Assembly: GCF_900100305.1 (NCBI RefSeq)
Contig: NZ_FNEY01000005.1
Span: 124,001 to 188,000, forward strand
Length of the DNA stretch: 64,000 nt
Origin: Paracidovorax citrulli
Lineage (GTDB): Bacteria > Pseudomonadota > Gammaproteobacteria > Burkholderiales > Burkholderiaceae_C
Direction: 5' to 3'
Shown here: positions 28,738-36,153 of the stretch, one piece after another
Numbering within the stretch: the first letter of the stretch is position 1
Layout: each line of letters begins with the position of its first letter
Translations under genes and position numbers: made by a program
The notes under the pieces: model-generated
Databases searched by the model: none
Seen by the model: the letters and a program-made list of their open reading frames with translations, nothing else
What the model was told of the DNA's origin: nothing

Positions 28738-30608
28738 GCCGCGGGCCTCTGGCCGGGGCGCACCTTCCAGCGCGCTACCGCCCCCCGCTGCCGCGACCGC
28801 AGCGACAGTTCGGTATAGCTGTTGACACCCACATGGCGGGCGAAGAAGCGCTCCAGGATCGACGCGAGGGGCCAGGGGCTCACGCCCGCGAGCGGCCCTT
28901 CGTCCACGCCCAGGGTGATGCCCACGCCGCGGCCATAGACCAGTTGCCCGTGCTGGGGCAGCCGGCGCGTGACCGGCGCGATCGCCAGCGACCGGATCGC
29001 CGCGATCTGCCCGGACAGGTCGCGGTCCCCGTGGTCGATGTAGAGCCGCAGCAGATCGCGCAGCGTCGCCGCGCCCTCTTCCTCCGACAGGTCGCTCATC
29101 GCCAGGTAGTTGAGGGACAAGTGCGAGATCAGCCGCCAGGTCATCTCGTTCTCGGCGATGCTGGCCGTGGGCCGCGTCGGGCCGGCCACCGTGCGCACCG
29201 AGGCCACGGGCGCGGACTCCACCAGGCTGAAGTCGCTCTGCTCGCCCTTGCCCCCCATGAGCAGCGGCAGGTCGCGGTTGGTGCACAGCGTCCGCACGCT
29301 GAGCTGCTTGAGGTCGTCCGCGAACGGCGCTGCCCTCTGGTCCACCAGCGAGATGAAAACCTCGCTGCCCAGATACTGGGTGCGCGGCCCGAAACGCGTG
29401 GCATGCTCCGAGAACAGGCGCGGCTCCCTGCGCACGGCGAAATAGGCCTGTTCGCTCGCGCGCAGGCCGTGCACCGACGCGAAGAACGGCAGGAAATCCT
29501 GGTCCTTGAGCTGCCCCTCCCGGTGGCCTGTCACGCCGAGAATCGAATAGACCTCGAAATCGCGCGGCCGCGTCCGGTCCGGCACCACGTGGTATTCGCT
29601 GACGCCCGGGGACACGTGGATGCGGTCGGCCGGGCGTTCGAACAAATTGATCGCCGGCACGCAGTGCAGGAGAAATTTGTTGCGGTCCACCTGCGCTTCC
29701 AGCGTGGGCTGCGCGCGCCGCAGCAGCAGCGTGATGCCGACCTGCGGGCCCGGCACGCGGTCGAGCGCCTCCCGCAGCCCCCGGATCGAGAAAAAGCGGA
29801 ACCGCGCGGGAAAGGCGAAATACTCGTGCAGCAGCCGGTGCCCCTGGAATGCCCGGTGGGTGTAGGGCAGCAGGGCCTGGGACTGCTCGTACCCCTCCGG
29901 CTGCACGGACTCCGCCGGCAACTGGGCCCAGACCCTGGATGCGTCCTGCGGATCGTGGACGATGACGCCCATGACGGACTCGTGGATCAGCTCCTGCAGG
30001 TGCGACGCCACGGCGTCCCCCGCGGAGATGTGCAGGTCGAGCCGGTCCATGCGCAGGTTGCGCCACTGCGCGGCGCCGCGCACCGACAGCGTGAAACGCA
30101 GATGGCCGGCAGCCTCTTCCGCCAGTCCGAAACGCGACAGCGGCAGGTCCAGCGGCGGCCCGCCCAGGCGGGCCTGCTGCAGATCGATGGGCCAGAGCGT
30201 GACCGCATGTCCGGTGCGGAAATCGCACGGCGTCTGGTCTTCCGCGGTCTTGCGCCCGCGGATCACGCTGCCGGCCTCCAGGGTGTAGCCTTCGACCAGG
30301 CTGCCCTCCGTGCCGCTGGGCTCCATCTGCACGACCACCATCGACGGCGTCGGGGCCAGGTAATGGGGACAGACCATCTCCAGGATGCGCTGCGAGAGAC
30401 GCGGAAACTCCGCGTCCATCTTCATCTGGATGCGTGCCGTGAGGAAGCTGAAGCCCTCGAGCAGCCGCTCCACGTAGGGATCGGCCACCTCCAGCTCGCG
30501 CAGCGACAGCCGCCCGGCGACTTTCGGGAAGGCGGCAGCGAACTCCGCGCCCAGTTCGCGCAGGTAGCTCAGCTCCCGGTTGTAGTACTCGACCAGCCGC
30601 GGATTCAT
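28734..30608 (-). CDS. tssF: T6SS baseplate protein TssF
   Basis: Main baseplate wedge component (ImpG family) of 624 residues. Its N-terminus MNPRLVEYYNRELSYLRELGAEFA is nearly invariant in the family, followed by VADPYVERLLEGFSFLTARIQMKMDAEFPRLSQ and a long beta-rich region. The C-terminal third has VSEYHVVPDRTRP, ITLGVDEGPLAGVSPWPLASILERFFARHVG. Between it and the upstream tssE gene lie 72 bp containing a perfect 7-bp hairpin (GGCCGCG, CAC, CGCGGCC at 30624-30640). Confidence 0.95.
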   Translation of the reverse strand: MNPRLVEYYNRELSYLRELGAEFAAAFPKVAGRLSLRELEVADPYVERLLEGFSFLTARIQMKMDAEFPRLSQRILEMVCPHYLAPTPSMVVVQMEPSGTEGSLVEGYTLEAGSVIRGRKTAEDQTPCDFRTGHAVTLWPIDLQQARLGGPPLDLPLSRFGLAEEAAGHLRFTLSVRGAAQWRNLRMDRLDLHISAGDAVASHLQELIHESVMGVIVHDPQDASRVWAQLPAESVQPEGYEQSQALLPYTHRAFQGHRLLHEYFAFPARFRFFSIRGLREALDRVPGPQVGITLLLRRAQPTLEAQVDRNKFLLHCVPAINLFERPADRIHVSPGVSEYHVVPDRTRPRDFEVYSILGVTGHREGQLKDQDFLPFFASVHGLRASEQAYFAVRREPRLFSEHATRFGPRTQYLGSEVFISLVDQRAAPFADDLKQLSVRTLCTNRDLPLLMGGKGEQSDFSLVESAPVASVRTVAGPTRPTASIAENEMTWRLISHLSLNYLAMSDLSEEEGAATLRDLLRLYIDHGDRDLSGQIAAIRSLAIAPVTRRLPQHGQLVYGRGVGITLGVDEGPLAGVSPWPLASILERFFARHVGVNSYTELSLRSRQRGAVARWKVRPGQRPAA

Positions 30609-30680
30609 GTCAGAAAAGCTCCAGGCCGCGCACCGCGGCCGTCAGGCGGGCCCGCCCCGGGCGGCCCATTGCACGCAACC

Positions 30681-31202
30681 TCACCGCTGCTCGGACACGG
30701 ACACCTGCCCGGTCTCCAGGTCGAGGCTGGTCTTGAGCAGCAGCTCCAGCGGATAGGGCGACGACCAGAACTGGCACCGGATTTCGAACTGCAGGGTGTT
30801 GTGGTGGTTGAACAGCTTGCTGGAAGGCGCCAGCGTCACGCTCAGGGTATGGGGCAGGATGCGGGGCTCGTGCTGGAGGATCGCCTTCAGGATGGCCGCT
30901 TCCACGTCCTTCCAGTCCAGCTCCGACAGCAGCTGGCCAGCCAGCGGCTTCATGCCGAAGTTCAGCACGGAGCGCTCGGCGTGGGGCAGGCCCTCGAAAT
31001 CGATGTGCGACGACGCGTCCGACGCATTCAGCAGCCAGTTGAGATCGCGCAGCAGTGCCTGCCGCAGGCGCGGCTCGGTCACATAGACCGATTCGGCCCG
31101 CTCCGTGCGGCGGGAGGGCTCGTGGTCGGTCAGCCGGTCCAGCAGCGCCGGCTGCAGCCGGTCCTTGCCGTTGCCGTATTTCTCCCTGCTCTGCGTCGCC
31201 AT
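30681..31202 (-). CDS. tssE: T6SS baseplate protein TssE (gp25-like)
   Basis: Small baseplate protein related to phage T4 gp25 that starts sheath assembly. The protein has 173 residues. The N-terminal segment has PALLDRLTDHEP, and the gp25 core follows with LRDLNWLLNASD, SVLNFGMKPLAGQ and the ILQHEPRILPHTLSV block, where the Glu-Pro-Arg motif of gp25-like proteins (EPRI) is kept. It ends 16 bp before the region of tagJ on the same strand, consistent with one message. Confidence 0.94.
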   Translation of the reverse strand: MATQSREKYGNGKDRLQPALLDRLTDHEPSRRTERAESVYVTEPRLRQALLRDLNWLLNASDASSHIDFEGLPHAERSVLNFGMKPLAGQLLSELDWKDVEAAILKAILQHEPRILPHTLSVTLAPSSKLFNHHNTLQFEIRCQFWSSPYPLELLLKTSLDLETGQVSVSEQR

Positions 31203-31218
31203 GGACCGTCCGCTCCGC

Positions 31219-32007
31219 TCAGGCGGACAGCTTCACCCGCCGCACGTCGAGCAGCGCGGCATCGCCCTGGTCCGTGGCCCACACGCGCTGGCCCCAGCCC
31301 GTCGCCTGGTCGTCCCCCAGGTCGCGCCATTCGGTGGCGCGTGCCAGCCGGATCTCGTCGCGCTCGGCGGTTTCGGAGCCCGGATAGCGCGTGGGGATGA
31401 ACCCATGCATCACGCCGCCGTTGTGCAGCGTGAGCTCGCAGGCCGACCAGACGAGATCGCGCAGGTCCTGCGGCTTCTCGAAGGCGATCTGCGACACGCT
31501 GGAAAACGGCACCCAGTAATAGCTGCCGTTGGCGTACAGCTCGCAGACCGGGCCCAGGCGCGCGTCGGAGTCGGCGATCCACTCGAACGCCTCGCCGTCG
31601 ATCTCACCAGCCGAGGCCGGCGCCTGCTCGAACGCGGCGGCGCGCAGTTCCGCGGCCTGACCGGCACGCCCCTCGGCCAGGCACTGCAGGCCTTCCACCA
31701 TCCATCCGAGCCATTCCGGGGGCTCGCCGACGATGTTGGGCGTGCGCTTGCCCGCGAACACGTCACGGCGCGCGACCTCGCACAGGATCACCTCCCGGTA
31801 GGCACGTGCCATGGCTTCCGCCTTGCGGTCCAGCTGGGCACAGATCTGCAGCTGGTCCAGCGCCTTCTGCCACTCCCCGTACACCGCCAGGACCTGGAAA
31901 TAGAACACCCGCAGCGGCGCATCCTGCGGCTTGGCCCGGATCGCGTCCTTGAGCTCGGCCAGCTGGCGGTCCAGCGGGCGCTTGAAATCGAAATTCATGG
32001 ATTGCAT
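31219..32007 (-). CDS. tagJ: T6SS accessory protein TagJ (ImpE)
   Basis: A protein of 262 residues, ImpE/TagJ family: an N-terminal tetratricopeptide-like part (RPLDRQLAELKDAIRAKPQDAPLRVFYFQVL) and a C-terminal part with WIADSDARLGPVCELYANGSYYWVPF, GFIPTRYPGSE and GWGQRVWATDQGDAALLDVR. In Pseudomonas TagJ binds TssB and may help present the sheath to ClpV. Two ATGs (32007 and 31998) are possible; neither has a strong ribosome site, and the upstream one is used here. The 121-bp gap before it holds two strong hairpins, listed separately. Confidence 0.9.
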   Translation of the reverse strand: MQSMNFDFKRPLDRQLAELKDAIRAKPQDAPLRVFYFQVLAVYGEWQKALDQLQICAQLDRKAEAMARAYREVILCEVARRDVFAGKRTPNIVGEPPEWLGWMVEGLQCLAEGRAGQAAELRAAAFEQAPASAGEIDGEAFEWIADSDARLGPVCELYANGSYYWVPFSSVSQIAFEKPQDLRDLVWSACELTLHNGGVMHGFIPTRYPGSETAERDEIRLARATEWRDLGDDQATGWGQRVWATDQGDAALLDVRRVKLSA

Positions 32008-32052
32008 GCGGTGGTCCGCAAAAATAGTTATGGGTTCTCCGCTGGGGGAACC

Positions 32053-32117
32053 GGCGGCAGGGGCGCGCCCCGCCACGCCGCCCTGCCGCCAACGGGCGCG
32101 GCAGCAGGCTGCCGCGC
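32053..32117 (-). repeat. Two adjacent perfect 10-bp inverted repeats between tssC and tagJ
   Basis: GCGCGGCAGC at 32096-32105 pairs with GCTGCCGCGC at 32108-32117, and GGCGGCAGGG at 32053-32062 pairs with CCCTGCCGCC at 32081-32090. Both are perfect. They lie 12 to 76 bp after the tssC stop on the minus strand, and neither is followed by a T-tract. They could act as mRNA-end or processing structures that set the tssB-tssC message apart from the downstream genes. Confidence 0.6.
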
Positions 32118-32128
32118 GCCCCGAAGGG

Positions 32129-33628
32129 TCAGTTGCCCGCCTGCTTCACCGACGGCAGCTTCGACACCAGCCGCAGGGACACGGTCAGGCCTTCGAGCTG
32201 GTAGTGCGGGCGCAGGAAGAACTTGGACGTGTAGTAGCCCGGGTTGCCTTCCACTTCGGCCACCTGCACCTCGGCCGCGGCCAGCGGCTTGCGGGCCTTG
32301 GTTTCCTGCGAGGAGTTGGCCGGGTCGCCGTCCACGTAGTTCATGATCCAGTCGTTGAGCCAGCGCTCCATGTCGGAGCGCTCCTTGAACGAGCCGATCT
32401 TGTCGCGCACGATGCACTTGAGGTAGTGCGCGAAGCGGCAGCACGCGAACATGTAGGGCAGGCGCGCCGACAGGTTGGCGTTCGCCGTGGCGTCCGGATC
32501 GTAGTATTCGGCCGGCTTGTGCAGGGACTGCGCGCCGATGAAGGCGGCGACGTCGGAGTTCTTGCGGTGCACCAGCGGCATGAAGCCGTTCTTGGCCAAT
32601 TCGGCCTCGCGCCGGTCGCTGATGGCGATCTCGGTCGGGCACTTCATGTCCACGCCGCCGTCGTCCGTCGGGAAGGTGTGCGCCGGCAGGTTGTCCACCG
32701 CGCCGCCGGACTCCACCCCGCGGATCGAGGTGCACCAGCCGTAGTACTTGAACGAGCGGTTGATGTTCACGGCCATCGCATAGGCGGAGTTCGCCCAGGC
32801 GTACTTGCTGTGGTCGCCGCCGGCCGTTTCCTCCTCGAAGTCGAACTCGTCCACCGGATTCGTCTTCGCGCCGTAAGGCAGGCGCGCGAGGAAGCGCGGC
32901 ATCGCCAGGCCGATGTACTTCGAGTCGTCGGAATCGCGCAGGCTGCGCCACGCGGCATATTCGGTGTTGGTGAAGATCTTGGTCAGGTCGCGGGGGTTGG
33001 CCAGCTCCTGCCAGGAGTCCATCTGCATCATCGCGGGAGACGCGCCGGCGATGAACGGGCAGTGGGCGGCGGCGGACACCTTGGCCATCTCGCCGAGCAG
33101 TTCCACGTCCGGCGGGCTGTGGTCGAAATAGTAGTCGCCCACCAGGCACCCGAACGGCTCCCCGCCGAACTGGCCGTATTCCTCTTCGTACACCTTCTTG
33201 AAGATCGGGCTCTGGTCCCAGCCCACGCCCTTGAAGCGGCGCATGTTCCGGTGCAGCTCCTTCTTGGAGATGTTCATCACGCGGATCTTGAGCAGCTCGT
33301 CCACCTCGGTGTTGTGGACCAGGTGGTGCAAGCCGCGCCATGCGCCCTCGAGCTGCTGGAAATCGCTGTGGTGGATGATCAGGTTGATCTGCTCGGAGAG
33401 CTTGCGGTCGATCTCGGCGATGATGGCCTGGACGGTCTGGTATGCATCGTCCGACAGCGTGGCCGAGGCCGCCAGCGCCTGCTGCGCGAGCGTCTGCACG
33501 GCCGATTCGACCGCCTCGCGCGCCTGGTCGGTCTTGGGCTTGAATTCCTTCTGCAGCAGCGAGGTGAATTCGCTGCCCTCGAGCGTCTGGGTGCCCTGCA
33601 CCGCGTCCAGAGAAGTCGTCGTGTTCAT
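32129..33628 (-). CDS. tssC: T6SS contractile sheath large subunit TssC
   Basis: Forms the contractile sheath with TssB around the Hcp tube. The protein has 499 residues, the usual length. Recognisable are DSDFQQ-type sequence HHSDFQQLEGAWRGLHHLV near 85-103, IFKKVYEEEYGQFGGEPFG near 145-163, SPAMMQMDSWQELANPRDL, and the C-terminal FFLRPHYQLEGLTVSLRLVS. The GDYYFDH and PYGAKTNPVDEFDFEE segments are also typical. A clear AAGGGA ribosome site precedes the start. It is 13 bp after tssB. Confidence 0.97.
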   Translation of the reverse strand: MNTTTSLDAVQGTQTLEGSEFTSLLQKEFKPKTDQAREAVESAVQTLAQQALAASATLSDDAYQTVQAIIAEIDRKLSEQINLIIHHSDFQQLEGAWRGLHHLVHNTEVDELLKIRVMNISKKELHRNMRRFKGVGWDQSPIFKKVYEEEYGQFGGEPFGCLVGDYYFDHSPPDVELLGEMAKVSAAAHCPFIAGASPAMMQMDSWQELANPRDLTKIFTNTEYAAWRSLRDSDDSKYIGLAMPRFLARLPYGAKTNPVDEFDFEEETAGGDHSKYAWANSAYAMAVNINRSFKYYGWCTSIRGVESGGAVDNLPAHTFPTDDGGVDMKCPTEIAISDRREAELAKNGFMPLVHRKNSDVAAFIGAQSLHKPAEYYDPDATANANLSARLPYMFACCRFAHYLKCIVRDKIGSFKERSDMERWLNDWIMNYVDGDPANSSQETKARKPLAAAEVQVAEVEGNPGYYTSKFFLRPHYQLEGLTVSLRLVSKLPSVKQAGN

Positions 33629-33641
33629 GCGGCTGTCCCTT

Positions 33642-34190
33642 TCACTGAGCGTCGTCGGTCTTCTCGGTCACGCCGCCGGCGGGCCGGTTGGGCATCGCGG
33701 CCAGCGATTTGAGCAGCGCCGGGTCCTTCAGCACCTTGCTGATCAGTTCCTCAGCGCCCTGCTTGCCGTCCATGTAGGACAGCAGGTTGTGCAGCTGGGT
33801 GCGGGCTTCCAGCAGGGAATTGAGCGCCCCCACCTTGCGCGCGATGGCGGCCGGGGAGAAGTCGTCCATGCTCTCGAACGTCAGATCGATGTGCAGGCGG
33901 CCATCGCCCGTCAGCGTGTTGGGCACGTTGAAGGACGCGCGCGGCTTGATCGACTTCATGCGCGCATCGAAGTTGTCGATGTCGATGTCGAGGAACTTGC
34001 GGTCCGCGATCTCCGGCAGGGGATCCACCGGCTTGCCGGAGAGGTCCGCCATCACGCCCATGACGAAGGGAATCTGCACCTTCTTCTCGGAGCCGTAGAT
34101 CTCGACGTCGTATTCGATCTGAACGCGTGGGGCGCGATTGCGGGCAATGAACTTCTGACCGCTCTTGCCGGTCTTGCTTAAGGTCACCAT
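33642..34190 (-). CDS. tssB: T6SS contractile sheath small subunit TssB
   Basis: Partner of TssC in the sheath. The protein has 182 residues. Family blocks: GQKFIARNRAPRVQIEYDVE near the start, VPFVMGVMADLSG-like IPFVMGVMADLSGKPVDPLPEIADRKF, IDNFDARMKSIKPR, and LHIDLTFESMDDFSPAAIARKV. The C-terminal tail ends TEKTDDAQ. The gene is preceded by 162 bp that separate it from tssA and contain a 9-bp hairpin with one bulge (34242-34265), so an internal promoter is possible. Confidence 0.97.
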   Translation of the reverse strand: MVTLSKTGKSGQKFIARNRAPRVQIEYDVEIYGSEKKVQIPFVMGVMADLSGKPVDPLPEIADRKFLDIDIDNFDARMKSIKPRASFNVPNTLTGDGRLHIDLTFESMDDFSPAAIARKVGALNSLLEARTQLHNLLSYMDGKQGAEELISKVLKDPALLKSLAAMPNRPAGGVTEKTDDAQ

Positions 34191-34352
34191 AGTGAAATCT
34201 TCTCTCTCGTAAGGCTAAAAACAGAGATCGGCCGGCCTTCACCGCCTGTGCCTGGCGCACGGCGGGCCCTCCACCACCTCGTCCGGCAGCGTGCCTGCTG
34301 AACAAGTATCCAGCGGGCAACAAAATACCGCTGTTACATTTCGTTTTCCAAA

Positions 34353-35393
34353 TCAGGATGGCGGATTTTGTCCTCCCGTGATCGTCTCGACCTGGCTGAC
34401 GCTGTCTGGAGAAAGCTCCCTCAGGATGTCGAGGAAACTGAGGCCCATCAGCTTGGCCGCGCGGCGGATCAGCAGCGGCGCCGGATTGGTGGGCTCGGTG
34501 CGCTCCAGGAATTCGGCCACCAGCAGCAGTTGTGCCAGCGCGTCGTCGCGGGTCCTGATCCCTGCCGGCCTGGCGGCTACCCCGCCGGCATCGCCGGCCG
34601 CGACACCTCCCGCCGGAACGGCGCCGGCGCCAGGAACGGCCCCTTCCTCCGGCGATGCCGCGGCGGCATCGGCCATGCCGATGGGCGCATGCGGCACCAG
34701 GTCGTTCAGGACCACCAGCAGCGACTGGAACTGCTCCAGGTCCGGCACCTGCGTGCTTTCCAGCCGGTCGCGGAACGTCGTCTGCAGGCTGCGCAGCGCT
34801 TCGCTGGCCGTGCTCCAGGCCCGCAGCGACTCATCGCCCTGCTGCCATGCCTGCGCCAGCGCCACCCGCAACTGATCGAGCGATATCCGCAGGCCGCCCT
34901 CGGCGGTCGCCCCCCGCGCCACCGACTCCGCGTCCCGCACGCTGATGGTGCCGCCGGGCAGGCGCACGAAGTCCTGCTGGCGGAGGTCGCGCAGCTGGCC
35001 CGTGATCTCGTTGAGCGACGACACGGCGTTCATGCGCATGAAGTGGTCGCCATCCTCGGGCAGCGGATGCAGGCCGTCCCAGTAACGGGCGAACATCCAG
35101 GCCATCAGCTGCACGCCCTGCGACATGCCGCGCACGCCCTGGACGTTGGTCAGTGCCCGGCACAGCAAGGCCGCGACGCGCGCATCCTTCGTGCGGACGA
35201 GCAGCGCGCGCGCGCGGCGCTCCACGTCGCGCCAGTCCGGTGGCTCGGCGGGGATCACCGTGTCCCCGAACTGCTGCTCCGGCTTGCCGGTGGCCGCGGT
35301 CTCCAGGGCCAGGAACTCCGCGTCGTAGGTGAGATCCGGCCCGCAGGGCGGCGTGTCCGCCGTGGGTTCAAGAAGCTCTTCGATGTCGATCAT
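34353..35393 (-). CDS. tssA: T6SS baseplate/cap protein TssA
   Basis: TssA organises baseplate and tail assembly. The protein has 346 residues. The N-terminal ImpA domain is clear: IDIEELLEPTADTPPCGPDLTYDAEF, DWRDVERRARALLVRTKDARVAALLCRAL, and GMSQGVQLMAWMFARYWDGLHPLPEDGDHFMRMNAVSSL. The middle is a low-complexity Gly/Ala/Pro segment (about 255-290) and the C-terminal part has FLERTEPTNPAPLLIRRAAKLMGLSFLDILREL, typical of the shorter TssA class. The start lies 46 bp after the tagF stop. Confidence 0.93.
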   Translation of the reverse strand: MIDIEELLEPTADTPPCGPDLTYDAEFLALETAATGKPEQQFGDTVIPAEPPDWRDVERRARALLVRTKDARVAALLCRALTNVQGVRGMSQGVQLMAWMFARYWDGLHPLPEDGDHFMRMNAVSSLNEITGQLRDLRQQDFVRLPGGTISVRDAESVARGATAEGGLRISLDQLRVALAQAWQQGDESLRAWSTASEALRSLQTTFRDRLESTQVPDLEQFQSLLVVLNDLVPHAPIGMADAAAASPEEGAVPGAGAVPAGGVAAGDAGGVAARPAGIRTRDDALAQLLLVAEFLERTEPTNPAPLLIRRAAKLMGLSFLDILRELSPDSVSQVETITGGQNPPS

Positions 35394-35439
35394 GATGGGG
35401 TTGTCGGTTCAATGCGCCCCGCGCGTTGCTGGCGTGCGC

Positions 35440-36153
35440 TTATGCATTCGGGCCTCCGCCGAAAAGACGCAGGAACAGGCTTTCATTGGGAACGCCCCAG
35501 TGCTCGCAGCTGCGGCCGCCGGCCCCGGGCGGGTAGGACCACCAGAAGCTGGCGGCCTGTCCCGCGCGCAGGATGTCCCGCCCACGGGAGAACATCGCCT
35601 CGCCCTGCCCGGCGGTCCCGCCCATGCCGAGATCGGAGAGGATGCCCGCCATGTCGCCGCCCTGCCCCCTGCCGTCCGGCGCCGTGGCGGCGAAGGGCCA
35701 TGGCAGCCTGGACAGGCGGGTGTCGAGCGCGTCCGCCGGCAGGGCCAGCCTGCGCGCCTCGATGACCGCATCGCAGGCCTCCGAGAAGAACTGCCCGAGC
35801 ACGCCATCGGCGGCCAGCGACTGCCGGCCGCCCTCGCCCACCGCCATCACGGTGAGCGGATAGCAGCGCCCCACGCGGTCGATGCTGGGGGCGAGCACGC
35901 CGCACGACGGAGCGGCGCCCTTGCCGCCGCTGGCCACGAAGGACCACAGCGGCGCCTGCGTGAACGTGCGCTCCCAGTCGCCATGCGCGGTGGACCGCAG
36001 GTGCCCCAGGCCGTGGCTCAGCCATTCGTCCCAGGCGCCGCTCATGGCCCGGGGCATGCGCCGGCCCACGAAGTCTCCCTGGCCGGGCAGCTTCCCGAAC
36101 CAGGCCACGCGCGGCTGCGCGCGGGACCACGGCATCAGAGATTGCCAGGACAC
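35440..36153 (-). CDS. tagF: T6SS-associated regulator TagF
   Basis: A protein of 237 residues of the TagF/ImpM family, opening with WFGKLPGQGDFVGRRMP, the family signature, and DEWLSHGL. In Pseudomonas TagF is a repressor of the secretion system that works on FHA protein, independent of the kinase/phosphatase branch. The Gly/Asp-rich stretch near 165-190 is a variable loop. It begins inside the last codons of tssM (19-bp overlap at 36135-36153), so both are co-translated. Confidence 0.9.
   Translation of the reverse strand: MSWQSLMPWSRAQPRVAWFGKLPGQGDFVGRRMPRAMSGAWDEWLSHGLGHLRSTAHGDWERTFTQAPLWSFVASGGKGAAPSCGVLAPSIDRVGRCYPLTVMAVGEGGRQSLAADGVLGQFFSEACDAVIEARRLALPADALDTRLSRLPWPFAATAPDGRGQGGDMAGILSDLGMGGTAGQGEAMFSRGRDILRAGQAASFWWSYPPGAGGRSCEHWGVPNESLFLRLFGGGPNA

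Noticed and set aside
24577-28818. Plus-strand open frame of 1413 codons opposite clpV and tssG
   Set aside because: Antisense shadow of two recognisable T6SS genes; no conserved motif in its product.
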